Assembly (NCBI GenBank): GCA_013215375.1
Contig: JABSRB010000010.1
Location: forward strand, 1-64,000
Direction of reading: 5' to 3'
DNA length: 64,000 nt
Source: Oceanospirillaceae bacterium
GTDB lineage: Bacteria > Pseudomonadota > Gammaproteobacteria > Pseudomonadales > Balneatricaceae
Part shown: in pieces, positions 35,130 to 43,407 of the stretch
Position numbering within the stretch: position 1 is the first letter of the stretch
Layout: each line of letters starts with the position of its first letter
The notes under the pieces: model-generated
Told to the model about the DNA's origin: nothing
What the model saw: only the letters and a program-made list of their open reading frames with translations
The model's database searches: none
Made by a program: the position numbers and the translations under genes

Positions 35130-35310
35130 TGCTAAACCTTACCAAGTAGCGGGCTTTCACCTCCAATCTTTTATCGATTTAGCTCGGCGCACTGAATGTC
35201 CTATATCACTCCTTATCTTCCCAGTTTTTGCTTTTGGCCAAAGGTGGTTGTTCTGAAAAGTCAACGAGGTCATATAGGGTCCGCACCCGTTTACTTTATT
35301 GTTTCTGCCT

Positions 35311-35337
35311 TATCAATTTACTTCGACCCTATTGATT
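35311..35337 (+). repeat. Left flanking repeat of the 208-aa gene
   Basis: TATCAATTTACTTCGACCCT followed by ATTGATT: one copy of the dispersed repeat. Its end overlaps the stop codon of the minus-strand 208-aa gene. Confidence 0.75.
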
Positions 35338-35963
35338 CAAAGTGCCTGAAGTGTTGCTAGAGACGCTGTTTGAATTTCTTGTGTTCCTGCAATCCTGACG
35401 CGGTTTGCGCCCGTCACATCGGCATATGTGAATATTGTCCAGAAGTCTCCAGCTGAAGTAACAACTGCAAATATTTTGAATGCGCCATCACCTGTTTTCG
35501 CCGGTGGAAACGGTCCTACCCAACCATTTTGTGGATTGAATCCCGTGATAACTCCGCCTGCCGCAGCAAATGCGTTCCACGACGCTCTCGCGGCAATTGA
35601 GTGTTCGTGATTAGCCTCCATGTACGTGCCTACGTGACCGACACATTGCAAACCGTTACGAACATAACGCGTTATCCAGCACCCAGTCATCGGACCTGTC
35701 ATTACGTCGACATTGAACTGCGAAACCTCTGAGACCAAGCCGGGCAGCCATTCTAGCCATTGATAGTTTCTGTTATTCTTTGCGATGTGCCCAGTAGTGA
35801 CTGTACTTGTTTTTGCTCCAAATGCACTCATGCGGGTGGACTCATTGATGTGCAGCATAACGTTATTTAGTGGTTGAAAGCCGCCTACTGCGGGGCCGTT
35901 GTTGACCGGCACTTGCAGAGGGACATCGATCCAGCGACCGACGATGAGTTTCTGTTCAATCAT
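35337..35963 (-). CDS. Unrecognised protein with MTGC...H motif, candidate effector
   Basis: A 208-aa soluble protein with no recognised family. The visible feature is PMTGCWITRYVRNGLQCVGH: Cys95 preceded by M-T-G and followed by His110, a Cys-His spacing of 15. CNF1-type Rho deamidases use Cys866/His881 (same spacing) and related BLF1 uses an L-S-G-C motif, so a deamidase/transglutaminase-like fold is a testable guess. The C-terminal half (residues 125-185) looks like beta strands with many Gly and aromatic residues. It has no signal peptide, so delivery would need the T6SS. It is bracketed by inverted copies of the RAYT-like repeat, and its stop codon lies in one of them. No immunity gene is adjacent. 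A housekeeping or unrelated role is equally open. Confidence 0.6.
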   Translation of the reverse strand: MIEQKLIVGRWIDVPLQVPVNNGPAVGGFQPLNNVMLHINESTRMSAFGAKTSTVTTGHIAKNNRNYQWLEWLPGLVSEVSQFNVDVMTGPMTGCWITRYVRNGLQCVGHVGTYMEANHEHSIAARASWNAFAAAGGVITGFNPQNGWVGPFPPAKTGDGAFKIFAVVTSAGDFWTIFTYADVTGANRVRIAGTQEIQTASLATLQAL

Positions 35964-36026
35964 GATTAACCTCTATTAGTCTGGTTGGTTTTCAGCAAGC
36001 CGTAATGGGTGCTGGGTGGTTCGAAG

Positions 36027-36053
36027 AATCAATGGGGTTAAAGTAAATTGATT
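36027..36053 (-). repeat. Right flanking repeat of the 208-aa gene (inverted)
   Basis: AATCAATGGGGTTAAAGTAA followed by ATTGAT is the inverted counterpart of 35311-35337, so the 208-aa gene is bracketed by inverted copies about 690 bases apart. Confidence 0.75.
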
Positions 36054-36413
36054 TTCTTCCCCACCTCTCTTTATTGTGTACTCCTTATATCTGACGCTAT
36101 CTTAGTAAAACCGTCATAATAATAAAAACTTACAACTAAAAAATTCTATCAATTTACTCTGACCCGAATGGCACCTAGCTAAGCGTGTAACTGTTTGTTT
36201 TAAAGGAATATTATTTAAAGTTAATGCTCGTTTTTTTAAATCTAATTTTCCTTATTCTATTTAAGAATGAGAAAGTTAGATTGTTCAAGGCATCAACTCT
36301 AAGTACCATGACAATCAAAACCAACTGTTACCTGTTGTATTTAAACACTTTATTCCTTAACTAAGTGCCATTCTACTCTGACCCCATTGATTTCGTTGAT
36401 TACTATTGATTCA
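36054..36413. other. AT-rich gene-free stretch with repeat fragments
   Basis: About 360 AT-rich bases. It holds two more pieces of the same repeat (36147-36165 and 36373-36393), both in plus orientation, and no credible gene. It looks like repeated insertion or excision debris next to an effector locus. Confidence 0.5.
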
Positions 36414-37313
36414 TCATGCTATTTTTTCCCACCTATCAGTAAGAATGTATATATCGTATGAACCTATTGAATAAAGCGAGTTTTTCTTATCAGAAAACAA
36501 TTTAAAACAGGTTCCAGGGGCATCATCTAACTCTGAGAATTCACTAATCAGTTTACTATCGACTAGTTTATATACATCAAAATTTGAACTCACAAAAATT
36601 TCATTATTATGTATGCAGACATCAGTAAGATTTAAGTCTAAATCAACGTCTATAGGTTCCCACATTCCTTTTCTTCCTTTGAATACAACTCCATCATCAC
36701 CTACTATATAAACAACACCCTCATCAGTAATTGCGACTGCATTAAACTTCTTATTACTCCCAGAATCTTCCTTAGTCCAAGTTCCGTATGACAATATCCA
36801 AATTTCTCCAAACCAACCTACTGCATAAATCAAAGAAAGGTCAATTCCAACCATTCCTGTAAAACCAATTATACCTTCATCTAAAACAGGCCAAGGAGCA
36901 CTAATGTCTACCCATGTTCCATCCGCCTCTCTTCTGAAACAAACTCGCCCCATCCCTATCGCAAAGATGGTATTGTCTACAGTAGTTAGATTTGTCATGG
37001 ATGTCTGCACTGGTATATTTACTAGTCTTTCACTAGGCTGTTTCGGGAATAACTCCCAAACCTCTCCTCCCATACCCATGGCAACCACTACCCATTTATC
37101 CAAATCAGGATATCTTGCAGATTCTATTGCAACAGCAGACCACATAGGCCTTTCTTCACAAAATAGCCATTCTTCCTCATAATAAACAGCAAACGCTGAT
37201 GTATTATTATCACTAAAGTCCTTCAAGTTTATTGATTCGACAGCAAATAAAGGGTAATTTATATTGTCGCCAAATACACACCCAGTAATATATTGAACTA
37301 CACTTTTATGCAT
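36414..37313 (-). CDS. Propeller-like protein, candidate immunity protein
   Basis: A 299-aa protein that looks like a beta propeller: repeated units have the shape V-x-A-I/V-G-x-x-G-x-V/I-W/F-x-x-x-x-G-x-W, for example VVAMGMGGEVWELF, IYAVGWFGEIWILSYGTW and VYIVGDDGVVFKGRKGMW. There is no signal peptide. It begins 8 bases after the DUF4150/nuclease gene, where T6SS toxin operons usually place the immunity gene, so neutralising that toxin is the leading guess. Base composition is clearly more AT-rich than the core T6SS genes, suggesting transfer with the toxin. The fold is inferred from the repeat pattern only. Confidence 0.65.
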   Translation of the reverse strand: MHKSVVQYITGCVFGDNINYPLFAVESINLKDFSDNNTSAFAVYYEEEWLFCEERPMWSAVAIESARYPDLDKWVVVAMGMGGEVWELFPKQPSERLVNIPVQTSMTNLTTVDNTIFAIGMGRVCFRREADGTWVDISAPWPVLDEGIIGFTGMVGIDLSLIYAVGWFGEIWILSYGTWTKEDSGSNKKFNAVAITDEGVVYIVGDDGVVFKGRKGMWEPIDVDLDLNLTDVCIHNNEIFVSSNFDVYKLVDSKLISEFSELDDAPGTCFKLFSDKKNSLYSIGSYDIYILTDRWEKIA

Positions 37314-37321
37314 TATTCCTC

Positions 37322-38494
37322 CTAAGCCCCACCAAATTTTTTCACAGATTTCACAATTGATTCTTTACCGTTGTCATCAAGTTTTCCGTAACTAAACCCG
37401 CCCATTGCTGACGCATTATGACCAACTTCTGTATTCAATTGATTATCACTAAATTGTTTATTAAGTTGCTCTTCGATGCATTTCTTGTTACACCCATTTT
37501 GAATTTCCGTTACTTCTGCAGCAACACCAATGTGAGTCTTCAATTTTGCTGAATAATATTTTCCTGTTTTAGTTACTAATTTTCTTACTTGAAAAAGCTG
37601 TTCTAGTAAAAAATTGGTGCCATGATGATGTTCGCCATGAGATCCAATCGAGTGATTCGTGCCCTCAAGGCAAATACAAAGAGCATTTGCATGTGTTACA
37701 AATTTATTTGTAACACTGGTTGGCGGAATATGATGTGGAGTTTGCCCTGGACAGCATCCGTTTTTTCCGTCTTTTGGGTTTGCCTTATGCGGTTTTAAAT
37801 GACAACGCCTTGCCCTCACACACGCTCCACCCTCTCCTTTTGCAATCGATGTAGATGATCTGGCAACTCTTTTACCGGGTCTCATACCAAACTCAATACT
37901 TCCTTCTGTAGGGGGGATTGATTTTTCAGCACCCCAAAGTGTTTTATAAGGTGTATTCAACGCCCCTGGACAAGAATTCGATCCATCTTCATCGCACACT
38001 TCTTTTATTTTGTTAATTTCTTCATTACATTCATTAAAGGTTACTGGAGGATCAGGTGTATCTGTAAAAGCCATTGGCACAGCAGAATTAGCTTGTGGTG
38101 AAGCATGATTACTCGTTGTAAAATCCATATGTCTAACAATATTCTTTCCTTCAGCTTTAACATTCATAGACCAAGCGGCAAAAAACACTTTCCCGCCAAG
38201 TTTGCTATTTATCATCCCTTTTTTAGCCGCTTTTCCTGCCTCATCGCCCTTACATTTTTTGAAATTGGATGAGTCTCTCTTCATTATCGGCTTATTACTT
38301 ATAACAACCTTTTTTGATCCTTTATCAGTATCTTTGGCCTTACTAAAAACAGGATAGGGTATAGGTATACCAGGAGGAGTTGGCGGCACTTTATCTGGGG
38401 GGGTAAAGCACACATCCGGAAAAGATGCTTTTACATCCCCGGCCCCTGATTTACAGGCTATTTCTTGACCATTTGCAAATACGTTATTTGCCAT
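37322..38494 (-). CDS. T6SS PAAR-like DUF4150 effector with HNH/GHH-type nuclease domain
   Basis: A 390-aa specialised effector. Residues 1-~110 are the DUF4150 PAAR-like tip domain (MANNVFANGQEIACKSGAG, CFTPPDKVPPTPPGIPIPYP), which caps the VgrG spike. The C-terminal part has a His/Cys-rich pattern typical of HNH/EndoVII-superfamily toxins: CCPGQTPHHIPP (Cys247, Cys248, His254, His255), ALCICLEGTNH (His281) and SHGEHHHG (His286-291). DNA cleavage in rival cells is the likely activity. It lies after DUF2169 adaptor and ketosynthase-like genes and before a candidate immunity gene, with one-base overlap upstream (TAATG). The toxin family name is from motif memory; the nuclease call is moderately sure. 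Confidence 0.85.
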   Translation of the reverse strand: MANNVFANGQEIACKSGAGDVKASFPDVCFTPPDKVPPTPPGIPIPYPVFSKAKDTDKGSKKVVISNKPIMKRDSSNFKKCKGDEAGKAAKKGMINSKLGGKVFFAAWSMNVKAEGKNIVRHMDFTTSNHASPQANSAVPMAFTDTPDPPVTFNECNEEINKIKEVCDEDGSNSCPGALNTPYKTLWGAEKSIPPTEGSIEFGMRPGKRVARSSTSIAKGEGGACVRARRCHLKPHKANPKDGKNGCCPGQTPHHIPPTSVTNKFVTHANALCICLEGTNHSIGSHGEHHHGTNFLLEQLFQVRKLVTKTGKYYSAKLKTHIGVAAEVTEIQNGCNKKCIEEQLNKQFSDNQLNTEVGHNASAMGGFSYGKLDDNGKESIVKSVKKFGGA

Positions 38495-39528
38495 TACGAG
38501 GAAACCTCACAATACCGATAAATTGCAGCGGAGCGTCTTTGATCGTCATTCGATGAATGCTGAATCATTTTATGCCCTTCAGAAAAATCTTTGTCACATG
38601 CTTCTTTCAAGTAAGCTAAAGCAATCAAAGAGATAGCCGCTCCGACTTCTCCTACACAGTCTGCCGGATGCCATAGCGGATATCCTTCTTTATGAACACG
38701 TAATATTCGAGATAACACCAAACTAGCCTCTTTAAACCAATATTGTTCACCCGACACATCAACTATCCTGAAATCTGTATCGTCCATAGTGGTATTGGCA
38801 TCGACAAGAGCTTCTTTTAAGGCTTTGGTCAGACCATCTGCTCTAAAAGGCTCTTCTGAATTTATTGTGACTTGCTCTAGGCCAAAACCAAGGCCTGAGC
38901 AAATGAGTTGTTTGTCTTTTGATGCTCTAGGTTTTTGTATTAATACAGCACAAGCGCCTTCACCAGGTATAAAACCATTAGAGTTGATGCTAGTTAAAAC
39001 TCGTTCTTTATCTTCATAATGACGAATAGCTGGAGCTGTCAATAAGCTGTCCACACCCGCCACCATTATCTGAGTTTCGTCTTTGTCATAAAGCATAGAG
39101 CGCGCTAGTTTCATAGCGACTAACCCACCAACTCGACCGTGTTCTACAAACGAGCTATTCTTGTGAAACTTGATATTTAACTCTTCTTGAGTTTCAAAAA
39201 ATATCTTATTAGCTAAGTTCTCAACCCGTCCCGGACGCTCTTTTTCTGCCAAACATATTAAAATAGGTACTATAGCTAGATCCAAACCAGCCTCTTGTGA
39301 ACACTCCGTAAGAGCCATCGCTAGCATTTTTGCTAGCTTACGAGTACCACGCCAAGGTTTTTCTAATGGTACTTCACTCCCTAGAACCCACTCTCCCCCC
39401 TTATCCATGAAGCGTGTATCTTGAAAGTTATCAATAGTTGCACGAATCGCCGCACAGCTGCTGGCGGTATCAAGGCCGACGCCTGTCACCATGCCAGTAG
39501 CAGTTATTGCCATTGGCTGATCACTCAT
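38494..39528 (-). CDS. Ketosynthase-like (thiolase-fold) protein without catalytic residues
   Basis: A 344-aa protein with the overall pattern of a beta-ketoacyl-ACP synthase: ITATGMVTGVG start, AGVDSLLTAPAIRHYE and SNGFIPGEGACAVLI. The three catalytic positions look lost: the nucleophile-Cys region reads EHGRVGGLVAM (129-139), the first His region reads VDVSGEQ (256-262) in place of HGTGT, and the second reads VGEVGAA (292-298) in place of GHxxGAA. It is probably a structural or adaptor protein for effector loading. The ATG at 39528 with GGAG eight bases upstream is preferred over a GTG two codons earlier. It overlaps the DUF2169 gene by 8 bases and the DUF4150 gene by one, so the three are tightly coupled. 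Confidence 0.82.
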   Translation of the reverse strand: MSDQPMAITATGMVTGVGLDTASSCAAIRATIDNFQDTRFMDKGGEWVLGSEVPLEKPWRGTRKLAKMLAMALTECSQEAGLDLAIVPILICLAEKERPGRVENLANKIFFETQEELNIKFHKNSSFVEHGRVGGLVAMKLARSMLYDKDETQIMVAGVDSLLTAPAIRHYEDKERVLTSINSNGFIPGEGACAVLIQKPRASKDKQLICSGLGFGLEQVTINSEEPFRADGLTKALKEALVDANTTMDDTDFRIVDVSGEQYWFKEASLVLSRILRVHKEGYPLWHPADCVGEVGAAISLIALAYLKEACDKDFSEGHKMIQHSSNDDQRRSAAIYRYCEVSS

Positions 39529-40624
39529 CGACACTCTCCCGCGCTTTGGCGATATGCGCCAAGGAAGGGTAGTAAGTTTTCCCTAATGTTCTGGCACGCC
39601 ACCAGCCCTTGGATTTTTTACCGACTAAGATTTGAGGGATTTCAAATATGTTCTTTTTCAGCGGTAAACTACTGCGCCAAATCAGGCTAAAGGTGCCTTT
39701 ATCTGGCTCGATGATTAGCGTATCTATCACCGCTTTTAAATGTTCGTCATCACCTTTGGTTCTGAAATATACCAGCGGAACTTCAATTTTTGGCAAGGTA
39801 AAAGTGGTTTTTCCCTGCTCGGTAAAGTTGAGCAGCTGTACTAGCTCTCCCCCTTGTAAATAGTCGCATTGTTGATCAGCAGGGGCGCTTTGGAAGTATC
39901 GGTCATCAAAATCAGCAGGTAGAAAAGGGAATACATCATCTATCCACGCTTGGTCGTAGGTGCCTGCATATTGAGCGCGTTCGGGCCAAGCGCGACCTAT
40001 GGGACCAAAAGCCATAGGTTTGTAATCTTTATCGGGATAGCTGACGCTTTTCCCACGCTCTTGTGTGCTGGGGAGCGGGGTATTATGTACTAATTCGTTT
40101 TGTAGATTGCGATGAAAACCTTTGCCAAAAGGGTTGGCCATAAAGGCGTCGCGTTTGTCGGGATTTGGATGCGCATCATCAATGCCGCCGAAAGCAACAT
40201 CGTAGCTAATAGGCATTTTATTGAAAGGCTGAGGGCTGGTGACACCAATACTGCCAGTGCCGGTAAACCAGAATCTGTTACCTATGACTTGGATGACTTT
40301 TGTAATATTCGCCAGCTTAATACCCACTTCTAGTGAGCTGACTTGTTTACCTTTAGCCGCGCAAGCTGAGCCATTGATCAGTACGTCGCAGCGAGGCTTA
40401 AAGGGTGCGTATTCTGACTCGTAAGTCACGGCACTAAACCCGGGTTCTCCACTAAATTGATCGGCTTCAACGATGGGCACTTGGACTTCACTAAGCACCG
40501 GCATTGACCCGTTTAAAGGTAGCGTGAAGGTCCCTTTTACCACCACCACTAGGCTCTCTCTGCCGGTTTTATCTGTACCCATGGTGTAACTAGCTAACAT
40601 ATCCGTTGCGTTGAGTAGTTCCAT
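39521..40624 (-). CDS. DUF2169 family T6SS effector adaptor
   Basis: A 367-aa DUF2169 protein, recognised from ESLVVVVKGTFTL, PFKPRCDVLINGSACA and the central VAFGGIDD...NPFGKGF and FGPIGRAWPERA segments. DUF2169 proteins are reported as chaperone/adaptors that hold PAAR/DUF4150 effectors on VgrG, for example in Agrobacterium. It lies between the DUF6484/vgrG pair and the ketosynthase-like/DUF4150 pair, as expected for that job. There is no signal peptide or membrane segment. The family call is strong and the adaptor role follows from family and context. Confidence 0.88.
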   Translation of the reverse strand: MELLNATDMLASYTMGTDKTGRESLVVVVKGTFTLPLNGSMPVLSEVQVPIVEADQFSGEPGFSAVTYESEYAPFKPRCDVLINGSACAAKGKQVSSLEVGIKLANITKVIQVIGNRFWFTGTGSIGVTSPQPFNKMPISYDVAFGGIDDAHPNPDKRDAFMANPFGKGFHRNLQNELVHNTPLPSTQERGKSVSYPDKDYKPMAFGPIGRAWPERAQYAGTYDQAWIDDVFPFLPADFDDRYFQSAPADQQCDYLQGGELVQLLNFTEQGKTTFTLPKIEVPLVYFRTKGDDEHLKAVIDTLIIEPDKGTFSLIWRSSLPLKKNIFEIPQILVGKKSKGWWRARTLGKTYYPSLAHIAKARESVDE

Positions 40625-40664
40625 CTAATCATTACGTCCTAGTTGCGCTATATAAGTTTACATC

Positions 40665-41138
40665 TCAATTCAGTTGTACCGACCCACCCTTAATCCGATT
40701 CGCCCCGCTGGAGCGACTTAACAAGTAGCTACCGCGAATCAATATCTTACCCGCTTTGGTCAAAGTGATACTGGCCTTGCCACATTTTAAAGTGATGTCT
40801 TTTTTAGCCGATAAAGTCACTGACTCCCCATCCACTTTGACATCCAATGAGGTGGTATCAGTCTGCTCCGTGGTTTTAACTACTGGCGCGCGCCCTTGTA
40901 TGCGCCCGATGATTAACGGCCGATTTGCATCCCCAGCCTCAAACAACAGTGCTACTTCGCGGCCGACATCTTCGCCACTTAATAACACAGTGGCACGAGC
41001 TGGCAGACCTATTTCGCTGTGGCTTCCTGGAAATACCACTAACGCTACGCCGTTATTATCTATCCCTGCCAACACTCCGATCACTACGTCGGATAACGCA
41101 GTAGTGCTGGTTTTTCTACTGTCTAATACATCTGACAT
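40665..41138 (-). CDS. DUF6484 family protein
   Basis: A 157-aa protein with an OB-like N-terminal half (VVIGVLAGIDNNGVALVVFPG, PARATVLLSGEDVGREVALLFEAGD, RPLIIGRIQG) matching DUF6484, then a beta-repeat tail (DVKVDGESVTLSAKKDITLKCGKASITLTKAGKILIRGSYLLS) that closely resembles the end of the neighbouring VgrG. It may form part of the spike or a VgrG-tip connector. It starts 15 bases after the vgrG stop. Function is inferred from position and the shared beta-helix tail. Confidence 0.8.
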   Translation of the reverse strand: MSDVLDSRKTSTTALSDVVIGVLAGIDNNGVALVVFPGSHSEIGLPARATVLLSGEDVGREVALLFEAGDANRPLIIGRIQGRAPVVKTTEQTDTTSLDVKVDGESVTLSAKKDITLKCGKASITLTKAGKILIRGSYLLSRSSGANRIKGGSVQLN

Positions 41139-41153
41139 GACAGTCTCCTGTTA

Positions 41154-43373
41154 TTAATTCTGTAAGATTTTTTTACCTTTCATCACTATGTTTTTCGAAG
41201 CTTTAGCATTTATCTTTCCCTTGGCTTTCAGGCTGATATCTTTACCGTTGATATTAATAGTGCCGTCTTTTTTCATTGAGATAACCGCTTTGCCGCACTT
41301 GATGGTGATCGAATCACCCGCCTCGATCACTAGGTCTTTACCCACGGTTAAACTGTCGTTTTCACCGATGCTGCTGGTGCGATTTTTGCCGATGGTCAAA
41401 GCCTGATCTGCACCAATTTTCTTAGTTTGACCAGCACCTATATTCAAGGAGTGATCTGAGCCAATATTGACGCTTTGCGAGGCACCGACATTAATACTTT
41501 GCTTGGCGCCAATATTGGTACTTTGCGTGGCGCCAATCTCGATTCCCTGCAGGCCGCCAATCATGATATTTTGCGCCACTGCGACATTGATTTTTTCACT
41601 ACCTTGTACTGTGTGACTACGATTGGCGCCCACGCTAATATCTTCGTTGGCACCGACTGAGCGACTGCGATTGACCGCCACTGACAAAGTCTCATCAGCA
41701 CCCACGGTTTCGGTTCGATTGTTTACCACATCTTCTGTTTGGTCATTGCCGATGGTCGAGCTCTGATCATTACCCACATCCAAGCTTTGATCATTGCCGA
41801 TAGTGACTGTTTCATTGACGCCTACCTGTTCTGTTTTGTTATTTTTAACTAAAATGTTTTGATCTTTCTCCGCTTGGAAATACAGCTCTTCGCTGCCTTT
41901 TTTATCTTCCATGCGAATTTCATTGAAGTTAGCAGCACTGCCACCAGTGGAACTGCGCGATTTTATGCCGCTCTGAGTTTTATTATCCGGCAAGCTATAA
42001 GTTGGCATGTTGTCGGCGTTATAAACACGGCCAGTGATAATAGGCCGATCAGGATCTCCTTCTAAGAATTCGACGATAACTTCGTGCCCGATGCGCGGAA
42101 TAAATTGTGCCCCCCACTGCGCGCCAGCCCACAGCTGTTGCACTCTGACCCAACAGGAACTGTTTTCATCATTACCGCCATATCTGTCCCAATGAAATTG
42201 AACTTTGACTCTGCCGTATTCATCTGGATAGATTTCTTCACCCGCTGGGCCTACCACAACCGCAGTTTGCGACCCCGCTACTATGGGCTTAGCTGTGCTG
42301 CGCGCAGATCGAAAGCTGGTTGCGCTTTCGATAGCTTCAAAGTGACATTGATAAGTATCGCCTTGTGCCGCGCCACCACTTGAGTAGCTATCTGAGCGCA
42401 GTTGATAATGCGCCGCGATAATTAAGTATTCCCTATTTTGGTCTTCACGTGGATGCTCTTTTAATTTAAATAAACACCCCGTTATCATTTGACGTGCATC
42501 AGTGTTCGCATTTATTTGTGCAAAACCTGTATGCAATTCTTCTATGCGCTGCAGGGCGTAGTTCTCGCCTTGCCCGGCATCCACATACTCTCCTGGATAG
42601 TCGAATATTTCCGCTTCCGCTTGATCGTGGCCGCGCTGAATAATGCGGTTCACTAGTAGTTTATTCTGCGGCGTTTTAAAATTGTAATCAGCGAGGGCAT
42701 AAACACCTGACTTGATTTGATAATGCTTCTGCCAATCCGCGATGTGTTCGACTTCTACGCTCTGATCCACTCCGGACAAATGATAGGGAAGTACCGACTC
42801 GCCTAAAATATTGCTGTGATGAGTCGCACTGTCACACAAAATCAGAGTGTGCTCACCCTCCTCATGGGTAAAGTAATAATAAATCCCCTCTTGCTCCATT
42901 AACCGACTGATAAAATTAAAATCGGTTTCGCGGTACTGTACGCAGTATTCCAAAGGTGTATAGATTGCATCTAAGTTTATTTGATAATCGCTAAAACCGT
43001 TGTCATTAAAGACTTCTTTAATGATGTCTGGCACCGACATTTCTTGAAATATCCTACAGTCACTGGTGAGCGTTAAAAACCACAACCAGGGAGTCATTTG
43101 TGCGCGGTACACCGCGTGACCGCCCTCGCTTCTATCTACTTGGGAAAATTGTGAAATATACCCATTAAAATAACGATACTCTCCATCCGCCAGCTCTAAA
43201 TTGACCGTCACTTTTTGCCCCAATATTGTATCGACGTCCAATGCTTCGTTGGGGCTATGCAGCAGCAAATCGTAGTTGTACAACCGCCCTAACCGCTCTT
43301 GGCCATTCATTTCTACTAGCAGTAACTCTTCTTCTGCCAGCGGTGTTGTTATCGATATCTGTCTAGTCGGCAT
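41154..43373 (-). CDS. vgrG: T6SS spike protein VgrG (TssI)
   Basis: A 739-aa trimeric spike protein. The gp27-like base covers about residues 1-380, and the gp5-like OB region has GEEIYPDEYGRVKVQFHWDR and SCWVRVQQLWAGAQWG plus FIPRIGHEVIVEFLEGDPDRPIITGRVYN. The C-terminal ~230 residues are a long beta-helix made of repeated short strands such as VGANEDISVGANRS and IGGLQGIEIGATQS, ending in a KDISLKAKGKINAKASKN tail. There is no added effector domain, so toxicity must come from loaded cargo (the DUF4150 protein). It lies 34 bases after clpV. Confidence 0.96.
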   Translation of the reverse strand: MPTRQISITTPLAEEELLLVEMNGQERLGRLYNYDLLLHSPNEALDVDTILGQKVTVNLELADGEYRYFNGYISQFSQVDRSEGGHAVYRAQMTPWLWFLTLTSDCRIFQEMSVPDIIKEVFNDNGFSDYQINLDAIYTPLEYCVQYRETDFNFISRLMEQEGIYYYFTHEEGEHTLILCDSATHHSNILGESVLPYHLSGVDQSVEVEHIADWQKHYQIKSGVYALADYNFKTPQNKLLVNRIIQRGHDQAEAEIFDYPGEYVDAGQGENYALQRIEELHTGFAQINANTDARQMITGCLFKLKEHPREDQNREYLIIAAHYQLRSDSYSSGGAAQGDTYQCHFEAIESATSFRSARSTAKPIVAGSQTAVVVGPAGEEIYPDEYGRVKVQFHWDRYGGNDENSSCWVRVQQLWAGAQWGAQFIPRIGHEVIVEFLEGDPDRPIITGRVYNADNMPTYSLPDNKTQSGIKSRSSTGGSAANFNEIRMEDKKGSEELYFQAEKDQNILVKNNKTEQVGVNETVTIGNDQSLDVGNDQSSTIGNDQTEDVVNNRTETVGADETLSVAVNRSRSVGANEDISVGANRSHTVQGSEKINVAVAQNIMIGGLQGIEIGATQSTNIGAKQSINVGASQSVNIGSDHSLNIGAGQTKKIGADQALTIGKNRTSSIGENDSLTVGKDLVIEAGDSITIKCGKAVISMKKDGTININGKDISLKAKGKINAKASKNIVMKGKKILQN

Positions 43374-43407
43374 GGGGGTTTCTCATTCAGCGTTCTTTTT
43401 ATGACTC

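Noticed and set aside
41154-43373. Evolved VgrG with a C-terminal toxin
   Set aside because: The C-terminus is only beta-helix repeats; no enzyme domain is seen.
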